Assembly: GCA_035296625.1 (NCBI GenBank) | Contig: DATHAO010000042.1 | Span: 1-64,000, forward strand | DNA length: 64,000 nt | Origin: DATCLS01 sp035296625 | GTDB taxonomy: Bacteria > Actinomycetota > Acidimicrobiia > Acidimicrobiales > VFJN01 | Reading direction: 5' to 3' | Shown: in pieces, positions 15,687-24,503 of the stretch | Layout of the letters: every line of letters begins with the position of its first letter | Position numbering within the stretch: position 1 is the first letter of the stretch | The notes under the pieces: model-generated | Seen by the model: the letters and a program-made list of their open reading frames with translations, nothing else | Databases searched by the model: none | What the model was told of the DNA's origin: nothing | Translations under genes and position numbers: made by a program

Positions 15687-15983
15687 GGTTGCTCACACCA
15701 GCCGTAGCGGCTAAGTGATCGAGATGCGCCGCAGCGACGAAGGAGTTCTCCGCCCGCTCCATCGTGGCTCTCGGACCAGATGTGCATCGTCGCCCACCCG
15801 TTCGTGCGCAGACCCCGTGCCCTGTGTCTCTTCCTGGTCCCAGCTACCCTCTCGTACCCAAACGTATCCAAGCGGACGCAAGGTAGCAACGGTATGACCC
15901 TGTGCTTCCCGTGTGTCACGAACCGCTTTCCCCAAGTTGAGCGGGTCACGTCGACGGGCCGGGGCAACCAGGGCCGCCGGCCC
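15687..15983. other. Intergenic region, less GC-rich, possible promoter
   Basis: About 300 bases between the cytidylyltransferase stop and the glycosyltransferase start. Base composition is visibly less GC-rich around 15840-15910, which fits regulatory DNA or acquired DNA. No protein-like frame was found. Confidence 0.4.
15861..15889 (-). promoter_or_regulatory. Weak candidate sigma-A-like promoter
   Basis: On the minus strand TTGCTA and TACGTT are separated by 17 bases, in the less GC-rich patch upstream of the DUF1972 glycosyltransferase. The leader would be about 165 bases. Only a pattern match. Confidence 0.22.
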
Positions 15984-16415
15984 TCATATCCTCGATCTGG
16001 AACGTTCGAGCGCCTGCCGCAGCAGCGTGCTCGACGTCCGGATCGTGTAGGGGACGTACGCGACCTCCACGCCGACGCTGCCGAGGTCGGCCTCGAGCCG
16101 GGCCCCACGAGGCGTGTCCTTCCAGTCGTCGCCCTTGATCACGACGTCGAACCGCAGCCGTTCCCACATCTGGAGCTTGTGGGCAAGGTCCTCGGCGACC
16201 GCCTCGTCGACGAAGCGAATACTGCTCACGACGTCCAAGCGCTCGGCGAGCGGGACGACGGGCCAGGCGCCCTTCGCCCGGTAGGCCAGCTCATCGGTGA
16301 GCACGCCGGCGATGAGGTGGTCGCAGAACTGCCTGGCGTTCCGCAGCACGTTGAGATGGCCGACGTGGAAGAGGTCGTAGACGCCAGGTGCGTACCCCAG
16401 TCTTCGTCCGCCCAA
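15984..16415 (-). CDS. Cytidylyltransferase (TagD/glycerol-3-phosphate cytidylyltransferase-like)
   Basis: This 143-residue protein is a small nucleotidyltransferase of the TagD type that would activate a phosphorylated alcohol as its CDP derivative. The HxGH motif (HVGH, 17-20), GVYDLFH before it, KGDDW, and the RTSST signature (126-130) are present. The start is a TTG with AAGGGGA about 6 bases upstream. Substrates in this family range from glycerol-3-phosphate to inositol phosphate and ethanolamine phosphate; the specific one cannot be told. A CDP-alcohol phosphotransferase lies at the other end of the island (30016-30795) and may use its product. Confidence 0.87.
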   Translation of the reverse strand: MGGRRLGYAPGVYDLFHVGHLNVLRNARQFCDHLIAGVLTDELAYRAKGAWPVVPLAERLDVVSSIRFVDEAVAEDLAHKLQMWERLRFDVVIKGDDWKDTPRGARLEADLGSVGVEVAYVPYTIRTSSTLLRQALERSRSRI

Positions 16416-16487
16416 TGGGTTCCCCTTCTGCGTTCGAGAGGCCGGCGCGCTGTTCCGCAGCCGCCCGCGGATGGGCGATGCGGGGGA

Positions 16488-16493
16488 ACACTA
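16488..16493 (-). promoter_or_regulatory. Candidate -10 hexamer for the cytidylyltransferase gene
   Basis: TAGTGT on the minus strand, about 70 bases upstream of the TTG start; divergent to the one at 16515. Confidence 0.25.
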
Positions 16494-16514
16494 GCGGCGG
16501 GCGAAAGCGGTGCG

Positions 16515-16520
16515 TACGAT
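16515..16520 (+). promoter_or_regulatory. Candidate -10 hexamer for the lipoprotein gene at 16552
   Basis: TACGAT, followed by a 25-base leader that contains the AGGGGGAA ribosome binding site. Confidence 0.35.
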
Positions 16521-16551
16521 CGGGAGCGGTCGCACCGCGCAGGGGGAACCT

Positions 16552-17325
16552 GTGAAGCAACTGGGGTGGTCGCAGGGACCCGTGCATACCGTGTGCGGGA
16601 TGATGCGGCGGGGTGTCGGTGGCGGGCAACGGGCGAGAGGCGTCGTGCTCGTCGGCCTCGGCGTCGTCGTCATCCTGCTCGTCGCATGTTCGGGGCGGTC
16701 CAGCGCGGCGAGGGAGACGTCGTCGCAGACCGCGACCTCGGCGGCGCCCGAGACCACCGCAGCCGGCGGGCGCCGGGAGGAGCCCGCCGCTCCCTCGGGT
16801 GACGAGCACGGGGACGGCACGCAGACGACCACCACGGCGCAGCCGTCCCCTCCCGCGAGTGACGACGCTGCCGAGCCGGCCGGCCCGGGAAGCATCCACG
16901 AGACGGTGGATCCGGAGCCGGGGGTCGTGGCGCCGCCGGTGGGCATCGGCGACGTCGCCGAGTTCGGCAATGGTGTGCGGGCGCGGCTCGCCGACATCGA
17001 GTCCATCGAGGCGGAAGGCCACCTTCCCGGTGAGCGGAGCGGTCCTGCGGTGGCCGTCTCGGTCCAGGTCACGAACCGGTCGTCCCGCCCCATCGACCTC
17101 GACATCGTGACGGTCGACCTGACGACCGCCGACGGGGTCTCGGCCTACGGCGTCGTGGTCCCCGATCGCCCACCGCTCGCCGGAGACCTCGCGGCCGGCG
17201 AGACCGCGTCCGGCGAGTACGTCTTCACCCTCGCCCCCGGGGACCACACCGACGTGCAGATCCGCGTCAAGTACTCGGCGAACACCGCCACGGTCGTCTT
17301 CAAGGGGAGCATCGCCGATGACTGA
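16552..17325 (+). CDS. Secreted lipoprotein with C-terminal DUF4352-like domain
   Basis: This 257-residue protein has an N-terminal signal with a hydrophobic core and lipobox LLVAC, then a 75-residue Ser/Thr/Ala/Pro/Glu-rich linker, then a beta-rich domain of about 110 residues (VAVSVQVTNRSSRPIDLD, LAAGETASGEYVF) resembling the immunoglobulin-like DUF4352/telokin-like domains of Gram-positive surface lipoproteins. The GTG at 16552 is chosen because AGGGGGA lies just upstream. Its position next to sugar-polymer genes suggests a cell-surface role, but no function is assigned. Confidence 0.8.
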   Translation: MKQLGWSQGPVHTVCGMMRRGVGGGQRARGVVLVGLGVVVILLVACSGRSSAARETSSQTATSAAPETTAAGGRREEPAAPSGDEHGDGTQTTTTAQPSPPASDDAAEPAGPGSIHETVDPEPGVVAPPVGIGDVAEFGNGVRARLADIESIEAEGHLPGERSGPAVAVSVQVTNRSSRPIDLDIVTVDLTTADGVSAYGVVVPDRPPLAGDLAAGETASGEYVFTLAPGDHTDVQIRVKYSANTATVVFKGSIADD

Positions 17326-17382
17326 GACTACCCGCCGGCATGCGACGACCGACCGACGCATCGCACCCCAGGGGGCGACGTG

Positions 17383-19749
17383 ATGCGCACCCACACCCCA
17401 CCAGCCCGACGCCCGGCGCGCCGGTGGCTCCGCGGCGTGCTGGCGGCTGTCGTCGTGCTCGGGGCATGCGAACTCCCGCCTCCGGCCGAGTCCGGCGACG
17501 ATCACGTTACCGCGGACCCGCTGCCGACGGTCCAGGTCAACGGCGTCGTGTGGGATCAGGAGATCGTCGGCAACACCGTCTTCGCCGCCGGCGAGTTCAC
17601 GTCCGCACGCCCGGCGGGCGCCGCACCCGGCGTGAGCGAGACGCCCCGCTCGAACATCCTGGCCTACGACATCCGGACCGGCGCGCTCATCACGTCGTTC
17701 GCCCCGACCGTGAACCGCCAGATCAAGACCGTCACCGCCTCACCCGACGGGTCCCGCGTCTACATCGGCGGCCAGTTCACAAGCGTCAACGGCGTGAGCC
17801 GTTACCGGATCGCGGCCCTCGACCCGACGACCGGTGCGCTGATCACCGGCTTCAACGCCGTGGTCGACTACACGGTCAACGCGCTCGTGGCCACCGCCAC
17901 GACGGTGTACGCCGCGGGCGCGTTCGGCTTCGCGGGCCCGGGCGCCGCAGTGGCGCGGCCCCGCCTCGCCGCCTTCTCGGCGACCAACGGCGCGCTGCTC
18001 ACCTGGGCGCCCAGTGCCAACGCCGAAGTGCGCGCGGCCGTCCTCTCGCCCGACGGGTCGAGGCTGTTCGTGGGCGGCAGCTTCACCGCGATCAACGGGT
18101 CCGACGCCTACGGGCTGGCCGCCATCGACGCGGCGAACGGCGCCCTCGTCCCGTGGGCGGCCAACAACGTCGTCCGCGACGCCGGGAGCGACGCGGCGAT
18201 CCTGTCGCTCGCCAGCGACGGGACGTCGATCTACGGCAGCGGCTACCACTTCGGTGGCGGCGGCAACCTCGAGGGAGCGTTCTCGGCCGATCCCAACACC
18301 GGCGAGATCCACTGGATCGAGGACTGTCACGGCGACACGTACAGCGTCGCTCCCGTCAACGGATACCTCTACACGGCCAGCCATGCGCACTACTGCGGCA
18401 ACGTCGGGGGTTTCCCCCAGTCCGACCCGCGGTCCGCGAACCAGCGCCACGCCCTGTCGTTCACGGCGAGTGGGACGGGCACCCTGCGGCGAGACCCGTT
18501 GGGTTACTACAACTGGGAGGGCAGACGTGGCCCCTCGCTGGTGCACTGGTTCCCCGAGTGGCAGGTCGGCACCTACACCGGTCAGAACCAGGCCGTGTGG
18601 AGCGTCGCCGGCAACGGCCAGTACGTCGTGTACGGCGGCGAGTTCCTGCGGGTCAACAACGTGCCGCAGCAGGGTCTGGTGCGGTTCGCGGTGAGGCCGA
18701 TCGCGCCGAGAACCAGCGGGCCCCGACTGAGTGGTGCCGTCTTACCGATCAACGTACGATCGACGGCTCCCGGCCAGGCCCGCATCTCGTTCCGGGCCAA
18801 CTACGACCGAGACGACCGGACGCTGAACTACCGCATCACCCGCGACGGTGTGGAGGTTCACACGACGCGGGCGGCGTCGACCTTCTGGGAACGCCCGATC
18901 GTGGCGTTCACCGACACGGGGCTGGCGCCGGGGCAGACGCACACGTACCGCGTCCGCGTCACCGACGACGACGGCAACACGGCCCTCAGCGATCCCAGGA
19001 CCGTCACGGTCGCCACGAGCGGCTCGCCGAGCCGCTACGCGGACACCGTGATGGCCGACGGGGCCCTGATCCACTGGCGGCTGAACGAGCCCGCCGGGTC
19101 GTCGACCTCACAGGACGAGCTGGGGTTCGACAACGCCACCGTCGACAAGGGCGTGGCCCTCGGGGCGCCTGGCGCCCTGCTGAACGAGAGCGCCACCGCG
19201 GCGTCGTTCACCGGTTCGTCGACCTCGCGGCTCTACAGCACGAACCGCACGTGGGGCGACGACACGCTGAGCGTCGAGGCCTGGTTCCGCACCTCCAGCA
19301 CCCAAGGCGGGCGGCTCGTGGGCTTCGCCGACAACACGACGAGCACATCGACGAGGTACGACCGGCACCTGTATGTGACGAACGACGGGCGGGTCGTCTT
19401 CGGCACGTGGACTCCCGTGGAAGGCACCGGCCCGGGGTTGCCGACCGAGGCTCGCACGGTCGCCAGCCAGGCCGGTCTCAACAACAATCAGTGGCACCAG
19501 GTGGTCGGCACGCTCGGTCCCGACGGCATGCAGCTCTTCGTCGACGGCGTCCGGGTCGCCTCCCGAGGCGACACGACGGTGGGCGACGCCCTCCACGGCT
19601 ACTGGAAGGTGGGCAGCGACACCTTGGCGAGTTGGCCGGACCGCCCCACCAGCGACACCTTCGTCGGCCAGATCGACGAGGTCGCGATCTACCACAAGGT
19701 CCTGGCAGACCCCCAGGTCGCCAACCACTACGCGGCCAGCGGGCGCTGA
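17383..19749 (+). CDS. Large secreted lipoprotein: beta-propeller, fibronectin III and LamG/concanavalin-like domains
   Basis: This protein of 788 residues has a signal peptide with lipobox VLGAC. Residues about 45-430 contain repeated blades (VYIGGQFTSVNG, LFVGGSFTAINGS, YVVYGGEFLRVNN) of a beta-propeller like those in actinobacterial surface proteins. Next comes a fibronectin type III-like domain (about 450-545, ARISFRANYDRDD...TYRVRVTDDDGN) and then a LamG/concanavalin-like domain (about 555-785, IHWRLNEPAG, LSVEAWFRTSS, QWHQVVGTLG, IDEVAIYHKVL) that probably binds carbohydrate. GGGGG before the GTG/ATG pair (17380/17383) gives the start. It may bind or process the polysaccharide made by this locus; this is inferred. 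Confidence 0.87.
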   Translation: MRTHTPPARRPARRWLRGVLAAVVVLGACELPPPAESGDDHVTADPLPTVQVNGVVWDQEIVGNTVFAAGEFTSARPAGAAPGVSETPRSNILAYDIRTGALITSFAPTVNRQIKTVTASPDGSRVYIGGQFTSVNGVSRYRIAALDPTTGALITGFNAVVDYTVNALVATATTVYAAGAFGFAGPGAAVARPRLAAFSATNGALLTWAPSANAEVRAAVLSPDGSRLFVGGSFTAINGSDAYGLAAIDAANGALVPWAANNVVRDAGSDAAILSLASDGTSIYGSGYHFGGGGNLEGAFSADPNTGEIHWIEDCHGDTYSVAPVNGYLYTASHAHYCGNVGGFPQSDPRSANQRHALSFTASGTGTLRRDPLGYYNWEGRRGPSLVHWFPEWQVGTYTGQNQAVWSVAGNGQYVVYGGEFLRVNNVPQQGLVRFAVRPIAPRTSGPRLSGAVLPINVRSTAPGQARISFRANYDRDDRTLNYRITRDGVEVHTTRAASTFWERPIVAFTDTGLAPGQTHTYRVRVTDDDGNTALSDPRTVTVATSGSPSRYADTVMADGALIHWRLNEPAGSSTSQDELGFDNATVDKGVALGAPGALLNESATAASFTGSSTSRLYSTNRTWGDDTLSVEAWFRTSSTQGGRLVGFADNTTSTSTRYDRHLYVTNDGRVVFGTWTPVEGTGPGLPTEARTVASQAGLNNNQWHQVVGTLGPDGMQLFVDGVRVASRGDTTVGDALHGYWKVGSDTLASWPDRPTSDTFVGQIDEVAIYHKVLADPQVANHYAASGR

Positions 19750-19763
19750 GAAGCCGGGCGGAC

Positions 19764-20942
19764 GTGACGCGCCGGAGCGTGCTCGTCGCCCATCCCAGCC
19801 CGGACCTCTACGGCTCGGACCGGGTGGTGCTCGGCACGGTGGAGGCGCTCGTGCGCCACGGTCACCGGGTGGTCGTCACCCTGCCGCACGCCGGGCCGCT
19901 GGTCCCGCTGGTCGAGGCCGCGGGCGCCGAGGTCGCGCTCTGCCGGTCACCGGTTCTCCGCAAGAGCGCGTTGCGCCCGAGCGGCATGGGGAGCCTCCTC
20001 GCCACCACCATGCGTAGCGTCGTGCCGGGCCTCCGCCTGCTGCGGTCGTGCGACCCCGAGCTTGTCTACGTCTCCACGCTCACCCTGCCGCTCTGGCTCG
20101 TGCTGGCGCGTCTCGCGGGTCGTCCCTCCATGTGCCACGTGCACGAGGCCGAGTCGCGCGTGCCGGCGCTCGTGGGGCGAGCGCTCGCCCTGCCCCTGCT
20201 GGTGTGCCGCTCGATCGTCACCAACAGCGAGTTCAGCCGCGACGTCCTCGTGTCCGCGGTCCCCGGCCTGCGGGCCCGATCGCAGGTGTTGGCCAATCCC
20301 ATCCCGGCGCCGTCGCACGTCACCGTCGGCCGGAAGGACCTGACGGGCGTCCTACGAGCGCTGTACATCGGTCGGTTGTCGCCGCGTAAGGGCCCCCAGG
20401 TGGCGATCGCCGCCGTCGACGAGCTCCGAACCCGAGGACTCGACGTTCGCCTCGAGCTGCTGGGATCCATCTTCCCGGGCTACGAGTGGTTCGCGGACGA
20501 GCTGCGGGCGAGCGTGGCCGATCGGCGGCAAACCGAGCGGGTGGCCTTCTTGGGGTTCCGGGCCGACATCTGGCCGGTGATCGCCGCCGCCGACGTCGTC
20601 CTCGTGCCGTCCGTAGCCGATGAGTCGTTCGGCAACACGGCCGTCGAGGCCGTGCTCGCCGCTCGTCCGGTGATCACGAGCGACGCCCGCGGCCTGCAGG
20701 AGGCCGTCAAGGGCTACGCGTCGGCGCAGGTCGTCCCTCCCGAGGCCACCGCCGTGGCCGACGCCGTCGAGAAGGTGGTCGCGAACTGGCCGAGCTACCG
20801 CGCCGCGGCTGCCGCCGACGCCGCCGTCGCCGCCGAGCGGCACGCACCGGCATTCTATGGTGACCGTCTCGAACGTCTTGTGCTCGCTGCCCTCCACCCG
20901 CCCACCTGGACTGTGGGGCCGCCGGCCGGGGGCCATCGGTAG
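19764..20942 (+). CDS. Glycosyltransferase, GT4 family
   Basis: This 392-residue GT-B enzyme starts GTG 14 bases after the large lipoprotein gene. The N-terminal acceptor domain has the glycosyltransferase-4 pattern (HPSPDLYGSDRVVLGTVEAL, MCHVHEAESR), and the donor domain has LYIGRLSPRKGPQVAIAAV, FLGFRADIWPVIAAADVVLVPS and the E-x7-E type motif in SFGNTAVEAVLAARPVI. It should be a retaining transferase using a nucleotide sugar. It is part of a run of four plus-strand genes beginning at 16552. Confidence 0.88.
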   Translation: MTRRSVLVAHPSPDLYGSDRVVLGTVEALVRHGHRVVVTLPHAGPLVPLVEAAGAEVALCRSPVLRKSALRPSGMGSLLATTMRSVVPGLRLLRSCDPELVYVSTLTLPLWLVLARLAGRPSMCHVHEAESRVPALVGRALALPLLVCRSIVTNSEFSRDVLVSAVPGLRARSQVLANPIPAPSHVTVGRKDLTGVLRALYIGRLSPRKGPQVAIAAVDELRTRGLDVRLELLGSIFPGYEWFADELRASVADRRQTERVAFLGFRADIWPVIAAADVVLVPSVADESFGNTAVEAVLAARPVITSDARGLQEAVKGYASAQVVPPEATAVADAVEKVVANWPSYRAAAAADAAVAAERHAPAFYGDRLERLVLAALHPPTWTVGPPAGGHR

Positions 20943-21143
20943 GATCGGGCAGTGCCTGCGCCGAGCTCGGCGGTCGTGGAGGCCGAACTCAAGGGGCGCG
21001 TGCCGTCCCTGTACCAGGCGGCGCGCAACACCGCGTCGCGTCCGGTAGGGCGCGAGGGTCGCAAGACGATCTGGACGACGGCGAGGCCGGGCCGGCAAGT
21101 CGGCAGGTCCAGGTGACCGACGGCACAGCACCGGAGTAGCCCC

Positions 21144-22076
21144 GTGCGCCCGACGGTCCTTGTCGCCATGCTCACGTACCGGCGTCCCGACGACCTGCCC
21201 GCGGCTGTGTGCGCGGTCGAGGCGCAACTCGATGACATCGATGCCGACGCATGGCTCCTGGTCGTCGACAACGATCCCGAGGCCTCGGCCATGCCCATGG
21301 CGGCTCACCACGATCCCGCACGGGTCCGGTTCGTGCACGAGCCAGAGCCTGGGATCGCCGCCGGGCGCAACCGCGCCCTCGACGAGAGCGGCGATGCCGA
21401 CGCGCTGGTGTTCATCGACGACGACGAGCGTCCGCAGCCCGGTTGGCTGCGCGAGCTCGTTGCCGCGTGGGTGCGGAACGGCGCCACCGCGGTCGTCGGG
21501 CCTGTCATCTCGACGTTCCCGCAGGAGCCGGAGCCGTGGATCGCCGAGGGCGGCTTCTTCGAGCGCCGCCGGCTCCCGACCGGCACGGAGGTGACAGTTG
21601 CGGCGACCAACAACCTGTTGCTCGACATGCGCCAACTCCGGGCCCTCGGGCTCCGCTTCGATCCGGCCCTCGGCATGTCCGGGGCGGAAGACACGATGCT
21701 CACCCGGCGGATCCACCGTCGTGGCGGCCGGATGGTGTGGTGCGACGAGGCCCGGGTCGTCGACGTCGTGCCCATGGCACGCCTGAACCGCCGCTGGGTC
21801 CTGCAGAAGGCGTTCCGGATGGGCAACTCGTGGAGCGTCGTGGCCCTGAGGCTTGACGACCGGCTGCTGGCCATGCTGGGACAGCGGCTCCTGCTCACGG
21901 GACGGGGCCTGATCCGGGTGGCCGGCGGCACGGCGCGGATGCTGGTTGGGGTCGCCACCCGATCGGTCGGCCACCGGGCCCGGGGCGCTCGCACGCTGGC
22001 TCGGGGTTTGGGAATGACCACCGGCGCGTGGGGTTACGTCTACGCCGAGTACCGGCGCCCGCGGGCCGAGGTGTGA
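21144..22076 (+). CDS. Glycosyltransferase, GT2 family
   Basis: This 310-residue protein has a GT-A fold family 2 catalytic domain: LVAMLTYRRPDDL at the start, VVDNDPEA for the nucleotide-binding Asp, AAGRNRAL, the DxD-like FIDDDERP, and the acceptor-side GMSGAEDTML with the catalytic acidic ED. After residue 210 it has a basic, amphipathic to hydrophobic C-terminal region that may associate with the membrane. It starts GTG with GGAG upstream. Its stop is adjacent to the next GT2 gene (start 3 bases later), so the two are coupled. Confidence 0.88.
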   Translation: MRPTVLVAMLTYRRPDDLPAAVCAVEAQLDDIDADAWLLVVDNDPEASAMPMAAHHDPARVRFVHEPEPGIAAGRNRALDESGDADALVFIDDDERPQPGWLRELVAAWVRNGATAVVGPVISTFPQEPEPWIAEGGFFERRRLPTGTEVTVAATNNLLLDMRQLRALGLRFDPALGMSGAEDTMLTRRIHRRGGRMVWCDEARVVDVVPMARLNRRWVLQKAFRMGNSWSVVALRLDDRLLAMLGQRLLLTGRGLIRVAGGTARMLVGVATRSVGHRARGARTLARGLGMTTGAWGYVYAEYRRPRAEV

Positions 22077-22078
22077 GC

Positions 22079-23038
22079 ATGAGCGGCGCCCCGGCGCCTC
22101 GCCTCGGCATCGTGGTCGTCAACTATGGGTCGTCGAGGCTGCTGCAGGAGAATCTGGCCGCCATCGACCGACGCGCGCTTCAGGAGCCGATCGTCGTGGT
22201 GGTCGACAGCCGCTCGACGGCGTCCGAGCGGCGCGCCCTGCTCGCGCTCGCACGCCGACACGGGTGGCTCGCCGACACCCCGGACACCAACGTCGGCTTC
22301 GGCGTTGGGATGAACCGGGGTGTGAGACGAGCGATCGACGCCGGCTGCACGGCGTTCCTGCTGCTCAACCCGGACGTCACGATCGACGCCACCGCGATCG
22401 CCGCTCTGGTCCGGGCATCGGTCGCTCATCCGACGACCGTCCTGTCGCCCCGGCTGACCCTTCCCGACGGGTCGCCGTGGTTCGCCGGCGCCCGCCTCGA
22501 TCGACGCACCGGGCTGACGCGGTACCGGCCCGACGGACCGCCTGGCGCGCGAGACCGCTGGTTGAGCGGGGCATGCCTGCTGATCACACGAGCCTGCTGG
22601 GAGCTGATCGGAGGGTTCGACGATCGGTACTTCCTCTACTGGGAGGACGTCGATCTGACCCAGCGCGTCCTGGAGCGAGGTGGCGACCTTCGGGTGCTCG
22701 ACGACGTGGTCGCCGTGCACAGCGTCCGCGGCACACAACGCCCCGGCGGCATGTCGACGACCTACTGCCGGTACATGTGCCGGAACCGCCTGCTGTTCGC
22801 CGCCACGCACGTGTCTCCGCGTGAGAGGCTCCGCTGGCTCTTCCGCGGACCCCACTACGCCCGCAGGATCTTGCTGAGCGACGGCCGGGCCGCAGTCCTG
22901 CGGCGTCCGTCGCTGGTGGCCGCCGCTGCGATGGGGACGGCTGCCGGTGCCGCGACGGTGCTGCGGTCGCTTGCAACTGACGGGGTACGCCGGGTCACGG
23001 GTTCACGACGCCGGTCATCAGCCAACGGTCCGCGGTGA
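22079..23038 (+). CDS. Glycosyltransferase, GT2 family (rhamnosyltransferase-like)
   Basis: This 319-residue GT2 enzyme shows VVVNYGSSRLL at the N-terminus, NVGFGVGMNRGV, LLLNPDVTID for the metal-binding DxD position, SGACLLITRACWELIGGFDDRYFLYWEDVDL with the catalytic ED, and a basic C-terminus. This is the pattern of dTDP-rhamnosyltransferases such as those of mycobacterial linker assembly, but the sugar is not proven. The ATG at 22079 has GAGG at 7 bases; a GTG at 22073 is an alternative. It ends the plus-strand run that starts at 16552. Confidence 0.88.
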   Translation: MSGAPAPRLGIVVVNYGSSRLLQENLAAIDRRALQEPIVVVVDSRSTASERRALLALARRHGWLADTPDTNVGFGVGMNRGVRRAIDAGCTAFLLLNPDVTIDATAIAALVRASVAHPTTVLSPRLTLPDGSPWFAGARLDRRTGLTRYRPDGPPGARDRWLSGACLLITRACWELIGGFDDRYFLYWEDVDLTQRVLERGGDLRVLDDVVAVHSVRGTQRPGGMSTTYCRYMCRNRLLFAATHVSPRERLRWLFRGPHYARRILLSDGRAAVLRRPSLVAAAAMGTAAGAATVLRSLATDGVRRVTGSRRRSSANGPR

Positions 23039-23138
23039 CCCACTGATCGGTTCGCGGCAGGTCGCTGAGCGGGCCGAGGCGCCCCCGTCCCCGGCGCAGG
23101 CCAGGCATGGGTTGCGAGGAGGACGAGCACGCGCGGCG

Positions 23139-24428
23139 TCACGGGACCGCTCTCTTGGAGGCGGCAGCCGTCGAGCGCAGGCCGACCCCCGTGGCGGCCA
23201 CGCCCAGGGCCAGGCACACATCGAGCCAGTTGCTGTACATCGGCCCGAACAGCACGTACCAGAGCGCCAGCGTGCAGGCGAAGATCAAGTAGGTGGGAGC
23301 GTGGCGGGCGCTGAGCAGGACGCTCAGGCTCCTGACGATCACCACGAGGATGGTCGCCGCCAGCGCGACGCCGACCCATCCGAAGCCCACCCACAGGTCG
23401 GCGGCCACCGAGTGGAGTTCGAATGTCGGGCCGAACATGTAGTGGTCGGCGTAGCCGCCGGCATCGACGTTGAGCGAGGCCAGCCCCGACTTGCCGGCCA
23501 TGCGGTCAGCCAAGTTGGGCACCACCCCCGCCCCGTAGCCGGCGGGGTTGAGCTCGAAGAGCTCCCTTGTCGCGGCCCACTCGGGCCGCCCGCCGGCGAT
23601 CAGCGAGCCGCTGCGGGAGATCTGTGCAGTGGACCGCTCCTGGAGGGTCCCGCCCAGCGTGCCTCCAGTCGCCAGGGCGGAGGTGAGGAAGTAGACCGCG
23701 ATGCAGAGGCCGGCAAGCAGAGCGACGGGGAACCAGCGATACGGAACCGTTGCCTGGCGGGCGTGCCGTGTCGGGCGGAGCTGCCAGATGGTGAGGGTGG
23801 CCGCCAGCAGGCAGACCCCAAAGTAACTCCGCGCCTCATCCGCGACCCCGATCACTCCCAGTGTGAGGACGGCCGCCGCCGGGAGGACACCCCGCCGGCG
23901 TCGCTCCAGCGCACCGAGCACCACGAACGTCGTCGGGACGGCGAGATTGAACTTCCAGCTCAGCTCGCCGTTGGCGATCGCGCTCCCCAACGCGCCGGCG
24001 CCGTAGAGCATGGCGATCCGGTGCAGTGGCAGCTGCGATCCGGCCCAGAGGAGAAGGCCGAACGCCGCGATGCCCGACGCCAGCAGTCCGATCGACTGGC
24101 TGCGATTGACTCCGCTGACCACGTGGTCGGCCGACGACAGCACGCTCAGGACGACGCCGGACACCGCCGACAGCGCGGCCAGACCGGTGATCAGCGTCGC
24201 GAGTGCGTAGCGTCGCAGGGCCGGCAGCCACAGCGGGAACAGCACGATCGCCAGGGGAAGCGCGGCGGTTGCCCCGTAGCCGACCCGCTCGTCGGCGCCC
24301 ACGACGACGACCGCGGCCGAGGCGATGAAGCGAGTCGCCTGGGCGTACACGTCGCGCCTCGGCGGTGCGCCAGCCTCGGCGTCCGCGAGAGCACCGGCCG
24401 GCCACGGAGCCTGGATGGCGACGCTCAT
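23139..24428 (-). CDS. O-antigen polymerase/ligase-like membrane protein
   Basis: This 429-residue protein has about ten to twelve membrane helices and a large external loop (about 270-345, with GGRPEWAATRELFELNPAGYGAG) as in Wzy polymerases and WaaL-type ligases. The conserved block ending in GPMYSNWLDVCLALGVA near the C-terminus is also found in a short remnant at 28313-28384. It would join repeat units or attach the glycan on the outer face of the membrane. It is flanked by glycosyltransferases, converges with the GT2 gene and is divergent from the one at 24504. Confidence 0.8.
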   Translation of the reverse strand: MSVAIQAPWPAGALADAEAGAPPRRDVYAQATRFIASAAVVVVGADERVGYGATAALPLAIVLFPLWLPALRRYALATLITGLAALSAVSGVVLSVLSSADHVVSGVNRSQSIGLLASGIAAFGLLLWAGSQLPLHRIAMLYGAGALGSAIANGELSWKFNLAVPTTFVVLGALERRRRGVLPAAAVLTLGVIGVADEARSYFGVCLLAATLTIWQLRPTRHARQATVPYRWFPVALLAGLCIAVYFLTSALATGGTLGGTLQERSTAQISRSGSLIAGGRPEWAATRELFELNPAGYGAGVVPNLADRMAGKSGLASLNVDAGGYADHYMFGPTFELHSVAADLWVGFGWVGVALAATILVVIVRSLSVLLSARHAPTYLIFACTLALWYVLFGPMYSNWLDVCLALGVAATGVGLRSTAAASKRAVP

Positions 24429-24470
24429 CGGCCCGACGTGGGATGCCAGGTCCCGCCTGCCATGACGGCC

Positions 24471-24476
24471 AAGCTA
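24471..24476 (-). promoter_or_regulatory. Candidate -10 hexamer of the polymerase-like gene
   Basis: TAGCTT on the minus strand, 42 bases upstream of the ATG at 24428. Confidence 0.3.
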
Positions 24477-24491
24477 ATGGCAGCGCTGAGC

Positions 24492-24497
24492 TAGCGT
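24492..24497 (+). promoter_or_regulatory. Candidate leaderless -10 hexamer of the glycosyltransferase at 24504
   Basis: TAGCGT lies exactly 6 bases before the ATG. Confidence 0.45.
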
Positions 24498-24503
24498 GAG
24501 CCG

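Noticed and set aside
17340..20942. A 1200-codon open frame covering the large lipoprotein and the glycosyltransferase
   Set aside because: The first 800 codons are a shadow of the lipoprotein gene in another frame; only the part from the GTG at 19764 is real, so no fusion protein exists.
20952..21116. A 54-codon GTG frame between two glycosyltransferase genes
   Set aside because: Basic composition (many Arg and Ala), no ribosome binding site, no recognisable motif; treated as intergenic.
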